NCBI GenBank assembly: GCA_910588505.1 | Contig: CAJUPQ010000022.1 | Location: forward strand, 1-46,936 | Source: an uncultured Hungatella sp. | GTDB taxonomy: Bacteria > Bacillota > Clostridia > Lachnospirales > Lachnospiraceae | Direction of reading: 5' to 3' | DNA: 46,936 nucleotides | Shown: positions 16,685 to 24,073 of the stretch, piece after piece | Layout: each line of letters begins with the position of its first letter | Position numbering within the stretch: position 1 is the stretch's first letter | Notes under the pieces: model-generated | Database searches by the model: none | What the model was told of the DNA's origin: nothing | Seen by the model: the letters and a program-made list of their open reading frames with translations, nothing else | Position numbers and translations under genes: made by a program

Positions 16685-16822
16685 GCAAAGGAGCGGGGAT
16701 TGCCGTGGGGCCAGTCAGAGAAGGAGAGATGTCCCGTCCGGGTTCAGATATGCCAAGCATTCCGATGAGCCCGAACGGCACACATCTCTGGCTCCGTGAC
16801 AACCTTCGCCCCCTTTGCTCAC
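16681..16822. repeat. GTGAGC palindromic repeat, copy D (short form)
   Basis: Starts GTGAGCAAAGG and ends CCTTTGCTCAC. Stem AGAGATGT/ACATCTCT (16725-16732 with 16782-16789) is followed by CCGTCCGGG/CCCGAACGG (16734-16742 with 16770-16778, one mismatch). The conserved block is at 16743-16769; the second block of B, C and E is missing. The left variable arm matches copy C, and the right one matches the left arm of copy E, so D looks like a mosaic. Confidence 0.85.
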
Positions 16823-16851
16823 TATAACATGGAAAAACTTTCATCTTCCCA

Positions 16852-16880
16852 TTGACTTTTTCTTGACAAAGTGAGATAAT
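16852..16880 (+). promoter_or_regulatory. Promoter of pckA
   Basis: -35 TTGACT at 16852-16857, 17-base spacer, -10 GATAAT at 16875-16880. It starts 30 bp after repeat copy D. A strong AAGGAGG site (16911-16917) precedes the ATG at 16924. Confidence 0.7.
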
Positions 16881-16923
16881 GAACACAAATTTTTGTTTTT
16901 TTATTTAATGAAGGAGGATTATT

Positions 16924-18621
16924 ATGTCAACAAAAGCTTATTACCCAATTAGTGAAATCGGAGCAGGCAAGCCGGGGTTTTCTACCACCAGGTCCATCAT
17001 TGAGGCTGCCTTCTATGGGAACAACGTCGTAAAGGTAAATACCTTGAAAGAGGCTTATGAGTTAGCAAAGAATTCTCCGGGAACGGTTGTTACGGATATG
17101 CCTGTATATAGAGGTGAGGAGTTCGGCCTTGAGAAGGACGCCAAGGTTCTTCTGTTTAACGATGGAGCTATCACCGGACGTTACGCCACAGCCCGCCGCA
17201 TCTCCGGCGAGCCAGGGGTGAACTGCGCGGCCCTTGACCGTGTGGCTATGGACGCTGTCTACGAGTCCCGCTGGAAGACCATGTACCATGCGGAGGTTTT
17301 TGTGGGCCTTGATCCGGAGTTTATGGTAAAGGCTCATCTTCTGATCCCTGAGGGCGAGGAGAATATCATGTACAACTGGATGCTGAACTTCCAGTATATG
17401 TCTGACGAGTATGTGAAGATGTATAAGAACTCCAAGCCTGTAGGCGACGGCAAGGAGGCGGATATCTTCATCTTCTCCGATCCCCAGTGGACAGGCTCCG
17501 ACCGTCCAAACGTATCTCTGGACTGCCTGTCAGACCCGCAGAAGAAGACTCTGTGCTATTTTAACACCGAGACCAACTGCGCCTGCATTCTGGGCATGAG
17601 ATATTTTGGCGAGCACAAGAAAGGTACTCTGACCATGGCATGGGCCATTGCCAACCGCAACGGCTACGCTTCCTGCCACGGCGGACAGAAGGAGTACACC
17701 CTGGCTGACGGCAGCAAGTATGTGGCGTCTGTGTACGGCCTGTCAGGCTCCGGCAAGTCCACCCTGACCCACGCAAAGCACGGCGGCAAGTATGAGATCA
17801 AGGTTCTCCACGACGACGCGTTCATCATCAACACCGATACCTGCGCGTCCATTGCTCTGGAGCCTACCTATTTTGACAAGACAGCCGACTATCCTACAGG
17901 ATGCGCGGATAACAAGTACCTTCTGACGGCTCAGAACTGTTCCGCGACTCTGGATGAGGAAGGCAAGCTCCAGCTGGTGACCGAGGACATCCGCAACGGC
18001 AACGGCCGGGCCATCAAGTCCAAACTGTGGTCTCCAAACCGGGTAGATAAGATTGACGCTCCGGTCAACGCCATTTTCTGGATCATGAAGGATCCCACCA
18101 TCCCGCCGGTAGTGAAGTTAAAAGGCGCTTCCCTGGCATCGGTCATGGGCGCGACTCTGGCTACCAAGCGCTCTTCCGCAGAGCGTCTGGCTCCCGGCGT
18201 TGACCCCAACAAGCTGGTGGTGGTTCCATACGCCAACCCTTTTAGGACTTATCCTTTGGCCAATGACTATGAGAAGTTTAAAAAGCTGGTGGAGGAGAAG
18301 AACGTGGACTGCTATATTGTCAACACCGGCGATTTCATGGGCAAGAAAGTAAAACCGGCCGACACCCTGGGCATCCTGGAAGCTATTGTTGAGGGGACTG
18401 CCAAGTTCCATCAGTGGGGGCCGTTCTCTGACATCGAGATCCTTGACTGGGAGGGCTTTGTGCCGGATATGAACGACGCGGATTATGTAAGCCAGCTGAA
18501 GGCCCGCATGAATGACCGTGTCAATGAGATCAAAGAGTTCGCGACTGCCAAAGAGGGCTATGACAAGCTTCCGGACGATGCTCTGGCAGCACTGGAGAAA
18601 GTGGTAGCGGAACTGAATTAA
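16924..18621 (+). CDS. pckA: Phosphoenolpyruvate carboxykinase (ATP type)
   Basis: 565 aa, cytosolic. It interconverts oxaloacetate and PEP with ATP/ADP; in fermenting anaerobes it often runs toward oxaloacetate, fixing CO2 on the way to succinate or propionate. The kinase P-loop is YGLSGSGKSTLTH (about residues 271-283), and the metal site LHDDAF follows at about 298. The RYATARR region and the substrate-binding AHLLIP segment are also present. The protein is somewhat longer than the E. coli enzyme (540 aa) and its N-terminal third is divergent, as in other Lachnospiraceae. Codon use is strongly biased, consistent with high expression. Confidence 0.93.
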   Translation: MSTKAYYPISEIGAGKPGFSTTRSIIEAAFYGNNVVKVNTLKEAYELAKNSPGTVVTDMPVYRGEEFGLEKDAKVLLFNDGAITGRYATARRISGEPGVNCAALDRVAMDAVYESRWKTMYHAEVFVGLDPEFMVKAHLLIPEGEENIMYNWMLNFQYMSDEYVKMYKNSKPVGDGKEADIFIFSDPQWTGSDRPNVSLDCLSDPQKKTLCYFNTETNCACILGMRYFGEHKKGTLTMAWAIANRNGYASCHGGQKEYTLADGSKYVASVYGLSGSGKSTLTHAKHGGKYEIKVLHDDAFIINTDTCASIALEPTYFDKTADYPTGCADNKYLLTAQNCSATLDEEGKLQLVTEDIRNGNGRAIKSKLWSPNRVDKIDAPVNAIFWIMKDPTIPPVVKLKGASLASVMGATLATKRSSAERLAPGVDPNKLVVVPYANPFRTYPLANDYEKFKKLVEEKNVDCYIVNTGDFMGKKVKPADTLGILEAIVEGTAKFHQWGPFSDIEILDWEGFVPDMNDADYVSQLKARMNDRVNEIKEFATAKEGYDKLPDDALAALEKVVAELN

Positions 18622-18646
18622 GAGGCAGATGTTTATGATTTCAGGG

Positions 18647-18674
18647 GGACGCAGCTATAGCTGCGTCCTTTTTT
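18647..18674 (+). terminator. Terminator of pckA
   Basis: Perfect palindrome GGACGCAG-CTATAG-CTGCGTCC (18647-18668) followed by six T. Confidence 0.93.
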
Positions 18675-18742
18675 GGAACACGGAGACGGGAACTGGCCGG
18701 GATGTGAGAAATCTGGCAGGGTGGCAAAGGAGAGAGGAGAAC

Positions 18743-19393
18743 ATGGAAAGAGAGTATGTGTTGTTTGACCTGGACGGGACGCTTACAGACCCTATGGAGG
18801 GGATCACCAAGTCCGTGCAGCACGCCCTTCGGGCTTATGGCATTGAAGAGCCAGATCTTAAGGCGCTGTGTCCTTTTATCGGGCCGCCCCTGGGGGAAAG
18901 CTTTATGAAGTACTATGGGTTTTCCCGGGAAAGAGCCGGGGAGGCGATCTACAAGTACCGGGAGTATTTTGCGGTGAAAGGGATCTTTGAGAACCGGGTG
19001 TATGAGGGGATCCCCCAGATGCTTGGGGCGCTGCGGGATAATGGCAGGAAGCTTCTGGTGGCCACATCCAAGCCGGAAGAGTTCGCGTCGCAGATCCTGG
19101 AGCATTTTCAGCTGGACGGGTATTTTGACTGGGTGTGCGGGGCCAGCATGGATGAGAAGCGGGTGAAAAAGGGGGAGGTCATTGCCTATGCCCTTGAGAC
19201 GGCGGGGATTCGGGACGTCTCAAAGGCCGTCATGGTGGGGGACCGGGAACATGACGTTCTGGGCGCGAAGGAGAATGGGATGGACTGTGTCGGCGTGTTG
19301 TTTGGGTACGGCAGCAGGCAGGAGCTGGAGGCGGCCGGGGCTGTGAAGATCGCGGGGACAGTGGAGGAGCTTGGGCGGATTCTGCTGTATTAG
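18743..19393 (+). CDS. HAD-superfamily phosphatase (phosphoglycolate-phosphatase-like)
   Basis: 216 aa from the ATG at 18743, preceded by GAGAGGAGA; the frame is open to 18629 but that part covers the pckA terminator. HAD motifs: I DLDGT (residues 9-13, with catalytic Asp9 and Asp11), II ATSKP, III a later Lys, and IV VGDREHDVLGAKENG. The cap domain (about 20-85) resembles the PGP/Gph group. It likely dephosphorylates a small phosphometabolite; the substrate cannot be assigned. It appears to be transcribed alone. Confidence 0.85.
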   Translation: MEREYVLFDLDGTLTDPMEGITKSVQHALRAYGIEEPDLKALCPFIGPPLGESFMKYYGFSRERAGEAIYKYREYFAVKGIFENRVYEGIPQMLGALRDNGRKLLVATSKPEEFASQILEHFQLDGYFDWVCGASMDEKRVKKGEVIAYALETAGIRDVSKAVMVGDREHDVLGAKENGMDCVGVLFGYGSRQELEAAGAVKIAGTVEELGRILLY

Positions 19394-19724
19394 CACGCCA
19401 TCCGGTCAGTGACCACACGTTTAGCAACGCTTATTTTGCCATCTGCCGCGCTGACGTCAGCCAACGATGGCCTTGCAGGCTGACAAAATATTCGGCACAG
19501 GCAGTGGGATTGCCGGTTGTACCGGGGAACTGGAAAAGAGATCGTTTTATGTGGGAATGATGCACAAGACATAGGGATAATATTTTTAGAAAAGTTCACA
19601 AAATTAGATGATCCTTCAAAAAAGTGATGACATTTTTGTGAATAAAGTGGTAGAATAGAGTTATAATTATAAATAGAAAGATTCATATCCTGTTTATGAC
19701 TGCGTTGACTGACTAGAAGAAAGG
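19394..19724. other. Non-coding gap before the CarD-like gene
   Basis: About 330 bp with no supported gene. The first 100 bases are GC-rich and contain a TGACGTCA palindrome core at about 19452. The last 120 bases are AT-rich and carry a weak promoter: ATGACA at 19627-19632 and TAGAAT at 19651-19656, spacer 18. No terminator of the HAD gene could be identified. Confidence 0.4.
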
Positions 19725-19733
19725 ATGGGAACA

Positions 19734-20267
19734 TTGTTTGGCAAAGGAGACTATATTGTCTATGGGACTACCGGCGTGTGCCGGGTGAGGGATATCACAG
19801 CCATGGCATCAGGGGAAACGGGAGCGGAGAAGATGTACTATGTTCTGGAGCCTATGGGGGTTGCGGGCAGCAGGATCATGACCCCGGTGGAGGGCAACAA
19901 AAGCGTTCTAAGGCCCATTATGTCCAGGGAGGAGGCTTACCAGCTGATCGACAGCATCCTGGAGGTGGAGCTGCTTCGGATTGTGGACGACAAACAGAGG
20001 GAGGCCATGTACAAGGAGGCGTTGAAGACCTGCGACTGCAGGGAGTGGGTCGGCATCATCAAGACGCTGCATTTCCGCAAGAAGGACAGGCTGGCAAGGG
20101 GGAAGAGGCTGACCGAGGTGGACGAGCGGTATCTGAAGAAAGCCAAGGATAATCTGTACCGGGAGCTGTCCATCCCTCTGGAGATTCCGGCGGAGGATGT
20201 GGAGCGGTTTATCACGGAGAGGATCGGCATGAAAGATCTGGAGAGGGAGACAGCGGCCGCCAGATAA
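19734..20267 (+). CDS. CarD/CdnL-TRCF family transcription regulator
   Basis: About 177 aa. The N-terminal CarD/TRCF RNA-polymerase-interacting domain is seen in GKGDYIVYGTTGVCRV and TPVEGN..LRPIMS. The C-terminal helical region (YKEALKTCDCREWVGIIKTLHFRKKDRLARGKRLT) is the DNA-binding half of CarD/CdnL proteins. These proteins bind RNA polymerase beta and steady the open complex. I prefer the TTG at 19734 (giving MFGKGDYIVYG, with AAAGGATGGG upstream); an ATG at 19725 abuts its own AAGG and is less well placed. It is monocistronic, with a terminator downstream. Confidence 0.85.
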   Translation: MFGKGDYIVYGTTGVCRVRDITAMASGETGAEKMYYVLEPMGVAGSRIMTPVEGNKSVLRPIMSREEAYQLIDSILEVELLRIVDDKQREAMYKEALKTCDCREWVGIIKTLHFRKKDRLARGKRLTEVDERYLKKAKDNLYRELSIPLEIPAEDVERFITERIGMKDLERETAAAR

Positions 20268-20273
20268 GGGCGC

Positions 20274-20320
20274 AAAGAGAGAGTCGGGCCTAGAGAGGGC
20301 CGGGGCTTTCTCTTTTCTTT
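20274..20320 (+). terminator. Terminator of the CarD-like gene
   Basis: Imperfect hairpin: AAAGAGAGAGTCGGGCC (20274-20290) pairs with GGCCGGGGCTTTCTCTTT, followed by a T-rich stretch TCTTTTCTTTTTC. The -35 box of the next promoter directly follows. Confidence 0.7.
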
Positions 20321-20323
20321 TTC

Positions 20324-20352
20324 TTGACATCCGCCGTCTTTTTCGGTATGCT
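20324..20352 (+). promoter_or_regulatory. Promoter of ylxM
   Basis: -35 TTGACA at 20324-20329, 17-base spacer, -10 TATGCT at 20347-20352. The predicted start of transcription (about 20358-20360) falls only a few bases before the likely ATG, so the mRNA may be nearly leaderless. Confidence 0.6.
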
Positions 20353-20362
20353 GACCTTGGTG

Positions 20363-20710
20363 ATGAAGATGGAAAGGATTGTTTGGCAGGGACTTTTGTA
20401 TGATTTTTACGGGGAGCTTCTGACGGAGCGCCAAAGACATATTTATGAGGACGTGGTGTTCAACGACCTGTCCTTAAGCGAGATCGCCAGGGAGGAGGGT
20501 GTCACCAGACAGGGAGTCCACGACCTGGTGCGGCGGTGCGACCGGATCCTGGAGGGGTACGAGGAAAAGCTGCGTCTGGTGGAGACATTTCAGAAGACCA
20601 AAGAGTTTGCGGGGCGCATCCAGGAGCTTTTGGATGAGTATGAGCGGGGACAGAAAAAGGAGTGTCTTAGGCTGGCGCGGGAGCTGGCAGGGAAGATCAT
20701 GGAGATATAG
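20363..20710 (+). CDS. ylxM: YlxM-family putative DNA-binding protein of the SRP operon
   Basis: 115 aa from the ATG at 20363 (20369 also possible). It contains a sigma-70 region-4-like helix-turn-helix: YGELLTERQRHIYEDVVFNDLSLSEIAREEGVTRQGVHDLVRRCDRIL, then a charged helix. YlxM genes sit directly before ffh in most Firmicutes, and this one does too, but here repeat copy E (228 bp) and a fresh promoter separate the two. No ribosome binding site is visible, which fits the leaderless arrangement predicted from the promoter. Confidence 0.85.
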   Translation: MKMERIVWQGLLYDFYGELLTERQRHIYEDVVFNDLSLSEIAREEGVTRQGVHDLVRRCDRILEGYEEKLRLVETFQKTKEFAGRIQELLDEYERGQKKECLRLARELAGKIMEI

Positions 20711-20763
20711 GGGCGGTTTTAAGGGGGTGTTACTATACCGTGGGGAGCTGAATTGCCATTTAG

Positions 20764-20999
20764 TTGAGTGAGCAAGGGCGGGGATTGTCGTGGAGCCAGG
20801 GAGAGAAGGGAGGCTGTGTGCCGTTCGGTTTCAGATATGCCAAGCATTCCGATGAGCCCTTATAAAGCGGGAACCAGTCGGGTATCAGCCCTCCTGTTTC
20901 CCTGGCCTCATCTCACAGGCAAAAATTCACCCGCCCGACACACAGCCTCCCTTCCCTCCCTGACTGGCCCCACGCCCCCACGCCCCTTTGCTCACTCAA
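20764..20999. repeat. GTGAGC palindromic repeat, copy E (full length)
   Basis: The core is 20768-20995, GTGAGCAAGGGCG to CCTTTGCTCAC. Its termini extend to TTGAGTGAGC and GCTCACTCAA. Perfect 15-bp stem 20806-20820 with 20939-20953, continued by the shared purine-rich lower stem. The conserved blocks are 20830-20856 and 20879-20931. It lies between ylxM and the ffh promoter. Confidence 0.87.
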
Positions 21000-21043
21000 T
21001 TTAACAAAAGATTTTCAAGCAAAAGATTGTAAAGAAAAAACAC

Positions 21044-21072
21044 TTGACACCCACCCCGTTTTCGTGTATGAT
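21044..21072 (+). promoter_or_regulatory. Promoter of ffh
   Basis: -35 TTGACA at 21044-21049, 17-base spacer, -10 TATGAT at 21067-21072. GGGACAGGAG-type site before the ATG at 21105. Confidence 0.8.
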
Positions 21073-21104
21073 AACACAGGTGACAGGAGGGACAGGAGAA
21101 CGCT

Positions 21105-22460
21105 ATGGCCTTTGAGAGCTTATCAGATAAATTACAGAATGTATTTAAGAACCTGCGGGGCAAGGGACGCTTAAGCGAGGCTGACGTGAAGGCCGCGCTG
21201 AAAGAAGTAAAGATGGCTCTTTTGGAGGCGGACGTAAGCTTTAAGGTGGTGAAGCAGTTCATAAACTCCGTTCAGGAGCGGGCTGTGGGGCAGGATGTGT
21301 TAAACAGTCTGACGCCCGGGCAGATGGTGGTGAAGATCGTTCATGAGGAATTGATAAACCTTATGGGATCTGAGACCACGGAGATCGCCCTAAAGCCCGG
21401 GAACGAGATCACGGTCATCATGATGGCAGGCCTTCAGGGTGCCGGAAAGACCACTACCACGGCGAAGATCGCCGGAAAGCTGAAGTCCAGGGGGAGAAAG
21501 CCCCTTCTGGTGGCCTGCGACGTGTACCGTCCTGCGGCTATTGAGCAGCTGCAGATCAACGGGGAGCGGCAGGGAGTCCCGGTGTTTGCCATGGGCAGTC
21601 ACCAGAACCCGGTGGATATCGCCAAGGCGGCGGTGGAGCATGCCCAGAAGAACGGTTTTAATGTAGTGATTCTGGATACGGCGGGACGTCTCCACATTGA
21701 CGAGAGCATGATGGAGGAGTTAGCTGACATTAAGGAAGCTGTGGATGTCCATCAGACCCTTCTCATCGTGGATGCCATGACCGGTCAGGACGCAGTCAAT
21801 GTGGCGGAGAATTTTGAGAAGAAGATCGGTATCGACGGGGTTGTGCTGACGAAGCTGGACGGCGACACCAGAGGCGGCGCGGCTTTGTCCATCAAGGCGG
21901 TCACCGGAAAGCCCATTCTGTATATCGGCATGGGGGAGAAGCTTTCGGATCTGGAGCAGTTTTATCCGGACCGTATGGCCTCCAGGATTCTGGGGATGGG
22001 GGATATCCTTTCCCTGATAGAGAAAGCCGAGCTGGAGGTGGATCAGGAGAAGGCCAGGGAGCTGACGCAGAAGCTTAAGAAGGCGGAGTTTGACTTTAAT
22101 GATTTCCTGGACCAGATGAACCAGATCAAGAAGATGGGCGGAATGGCAAGCATTATGAGTATGATGCCGGGCATGCCCCAGATGAAAGGCGACATGGACA
22201 TTGACGAATCTGCCATGAACCGTGTGGAGGCCATCATCTTATCCATGACCAAGGAGGAGAGAGCTAATCCTTCTATATTAAACCCTTCCAGAAAACAGCG
22301 CATCGCAAAAGGCGCAGGGGTTCAGATCCAGGAAGTAAACCGCATTGTAAAGCAGTTTGACCAGATGAAGAAGATGATGAAGCAGCTGCCGGGCATGATG
22401 GGCGGCAAGCGGCGGGGCGGACTGGGCGGCATGTTTGGAAAGTTTAAGATGCCCTTTTAA
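21105..22460 (+). CDS. ffh: Signal recognition particle protein Ffh (SRP54)
   Basis: 451 aa, cytosolic GTPase that binds signal peptides with the 4.5S/6S RNA and delivers ribosomes to FtsY. N domain at about 1-90. G domain: G1 GLQGAGKTTTTAK (about 106-118), G3 DTAGRLHID, G4 TKLDGDTRGGAAL. The Met-rich M domain (about 300-451) has GGMASIMSMMPGMPQMKGD and the RNA-binding SRKQRIAKGAG. Length is normal. Just downstream are rpsP and khpA, the usual Firmicutes order. Confidence 0.96.
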   Translation: MAFESLSDKLQNVFKNLRGKGRLSEADVKAALKEVKMALLEADVSFKVVKQFINSVQERAVGQDVLNSLTPGQMVVKIVHEELINLMGSETTEIALKPGNEITVIMMAGLQGAGKTTTTAKIAGKLKSRGRKPLLVACDVYRPAAIEQLQINGERQGVPVFAMGSHQNPVDIAKAAVEHAQKNGFNVVILDTAGRLHIDESMMEELADIKEAVDVHQTLLIVDAMTGQDAVNVAENFEKKIGIDGVVLTKLDGDTRGGAALSIKAVTGKPILYIGMGEKLSDLEQFYPDRMASRILGMGDILSLIEKAELEVDQEKARELTQKLKKAEFDFNDFLDQMNQIKKMGGMASIMSMMPGMPQMKGDMDIDESAMNRVEAIILSMTKEERANPSILNPSRKQRIAKGAGVQIQEVNRIVKQFDQMKKMMKQLPGMMGGKRRGGLGGMFGKFKMPF

Positions 22461-22580
22461 ACGGCAGGCAGATATTTGTTAGCAAAGCAGAGTTCTTCTG
22501 TTTTTGTCTATAGATAGCTTTCCCGGGAGAGGTCTCCAAAGGAAAAGCGAGATACCATGGAATGAGGAGGTGAGACAGAC

Positions 22581-22823
22581 ATGGCAGTAAAGATGAGATT
22601 AAGAAGAATGGGACATAAGAAAGCTCCTTTCTATAGAGTTGTTGTTGCAGATTCCAGATCTCCGAGAGACGGCAAGTTCATTGAAGAGGTGGGTTACTAT
22701 GATCCGAACCAGGAGCCCAGCGTGATCAAGTTCAATGAGGAGAAAGCCAAGAAGTGGCTGGCCACAGGCGCGCAGCCCACGGAGACTGTTGGCAAGCTTT
22801 TGAAGATTGCTGGCATCCAGTAA
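22581..22823 (+). CDS. rpsP: 30S ribosomal protein S16
   Basis: 80 aa, full length for S16. MRLRRMGHKKAPFYRVVVADSR and DGKFIEEVGYYDP are near-invariant in the family. S16 binds 16S rRNA and is needed for 30S assembly. A GAGGAGGTGAG site precedes the ATG. The 120-bp gap after ffh shows no clear terminator, so transcription may run on from ffh. Confidence 0.96.
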   Translation: MAVKMRLRRMGHKKAPFYRVVVADSRSPRDGKFIEEVGYYDPNQEPSVIKFNEEKAKKWLATGAQPTETVGKLLKIAGIQ

Positions 22824-22838
22824 TCTTAAGGTGAGGGA

Positions 22839-23066
22839 ATGAAAGAATTAGTTGAAGTAATGGCGAAAGCCCTTGTAGAACATCCCGAAGAAGTTACCGT
22901 GACGGAGACCGAGAAGAACGGCGAGACGATCCTGGAACTTAAGGTGGCTCCCTCCGACATGGGGAAAGTCATCGGTAAGCAGGGGAGGATCGCCAAAGCG
23001 ATCCGCTCCGTTGTCAAGGCAGCAGCCTCGAAGGAAGAGAAAAAAGTAGTTGTTGAGATCCAGTAG
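22839..23066 (+). CDS. khpA: KhpA-type KH domain RNA-binding protein
   Basis: 75 aa, single KH domain with GKQGRI (GxxG loop at 46-49) after VAPSDMGKVI. KhpA (YlqC) pairs with KhpB/Jag and affects cell-wall synthesis and division in streptococci; in B. subtilis it also sits after rpsP. It is 15 bp downstream of rpsP and is followed by a terminator, whereas the normal neighbour rimM is nearly 480 bp away here. Confidence 0.92.
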   Translation: MKELVEVMAKALVEHPEEVTVTETEKNGETILELKVAPSDMGKVIGKQGRIAKAIRSVVKAAASKEEKKVVVEIQ

Positions 23067-23073
23067 GAGAGAT

Positions 23074-23107
23074 AAGACCGCCGCCCTTTGGGGAAGACGG
23101 TCTTTTT
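23074..23107 (+). terminator. Terminator after khpA
   Basis: AAGACCG (23074-23080) pairs with CGGTCTT (23098-23104) around a CCGCCCTTTGGGG loop that can extend the stem; a T-run TTTTT follows. It breaks the usual rpsP-khpA-rimM transcription unit. Confidence 0.82.
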
Positions 23108-23360
23108 GTACACAGACCTGCGCAGATGAAATATGCTGCTTAAGGGAGCGGGCTCCAGGCGTGCTTAAGGGCGCAGATAGCGGGTGATTTATTCACCGGA
23201 ATTATAATCCGTTTAAAATAACCTTACGTTTCGCTGGTCTGCTTTCCCCATAGCACAAAGGGAAAATGCCGGGGGTAGCACCACAACGCCTCCGTTTTTT
23301 CCTTTGCGCTCTCGAAAAAGCATCCTCACCGAAAATGAAAGGTATTTAAATCGAGTTATA
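23108..23360. other. Non-coding region between khpA and the MITE-like element
   Basis: No gene is seen. The string GCTTAAGGG occurs twice (about 23131 and 23163). An imperfect hairpin at 23252-23310 pairs AGCACAAAGGGAAAA with TTTTTTCCTTTGCGCT around a GC-rich loop. I found no convincing promoter for rimM here. Confidence 0.4.
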
Positions 23361-23526
23361 CTAGAGCGTGTTTGAAAATTCATTCCCGCCAGATGCGCGC
23401 CCCACTTCGCGGTATATTTGAGCCAAATTCAGGTTACATAGCCCGCTATGCGCCCTTCATTTGGCTCAAATCTCCCACAAATTGTGACGCGTATCTGTCA
23501 GAAAGCAATTTTCAAACACGCTCTAG
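23361..23526. mobile_element. MITE-like element with perfect 20-bp terminal inverted repeats
   Basis: A 166-bp unit with ends CTAGAGCGTGTTTGAAAATT (23361-23380) and its exact reverse complement (23507-23526). Inside is a second perfect 13-bp inverted pair ATTTGAGCCAAAT (23416-23428 with 23459-23471) and a small CATAG/CTATG hairpin. There is no coding capacity. A TA or CTAG target duplication is possible at the ends but cannot be separated from the repeat. It ends directly against the rimM ribosome binding site. Confidence 0.82.
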
Positions 23527-23541
23527 GGAAAGGAAGACGGC

Positions 23542-24054
23542 ATGGAGGACACTTTGAGGGTAGGCGTGATCACATCCACCCACGGAGTCCGTGGGGAAGT
23601 GAAGGTGTTTCCCACCACGGATGACGCCGCCCGGTTTAAAAAATTGAAAGAAGTGCTTTTGGATACGGGAAATGAGTTAAAACCCATGGAGATCACCCAG
23701 GTAAAGTTTTTCAAGAACATGGTGATCCTGAAATTCAAAGGCTTTGACAGTATAAATGACGTGGAGATCTATAAGGGAAAGGACCTTTTGGTCACCAGGG
23801 ACAAGGCTGTGAGGCTGGGGCCGGACGAGAATTTTATTGTGGACCTTATTGGGCTTACAGTTGACACGGATGAGGGGGAACGCCTGGGGACTTTGACGGA
23901 CGTGATCCAGACAGGGGCCAACGATGTGTACGAGGTGACTATGGACAGCGGAAAGAAGGCGCTGCTGCCGGCCATAAAGCAGTGCATCCTGGATGTGGAT
24001 TTAGAGAAAGGAAAAGTCCTGGTCCATGTCCTTGACGGGCTGTTGGATCTGTAG
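23542..24054 (+). CDS. rimM: 16S rRNA processing / ribosome maturation factor RimM
   Basis: 170 aa. The N-terminal RimM domain starts LRVGVITSTHGVRGEVKVFPTTD. The C-terminal PRC-barrel-like half includes FIVDLIGLTVDTDEGERLGTLTDVIQTGANDVYEV and LLPAIKQCILDVDLEKGKVLV. It aids 30S head maturation together with S19. The GGAAAGGAAG site is only 2 bp from the end of the MITE-like element. The gene is followed closely by trmD, as usual. Confidence 0.94.
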   Translation: MEDTLRVGVITSTHGVRGEVKVFPTTDDAARFKKLKEVLLDTGNELKPMEITQVKFFKNMVILKFKGFDSINDVEIYKGKDLLVTRDKAVRLGPDENFIVDLIGLTVDTDEGERLGTLTDVIQTGANDVYEVTMDSGKKALLPAIKQCILDVDLEKGKVLVHVLDGLLDL

Positions 24055-24073
24055 GGCAGGGGAAGGAGCAGCC

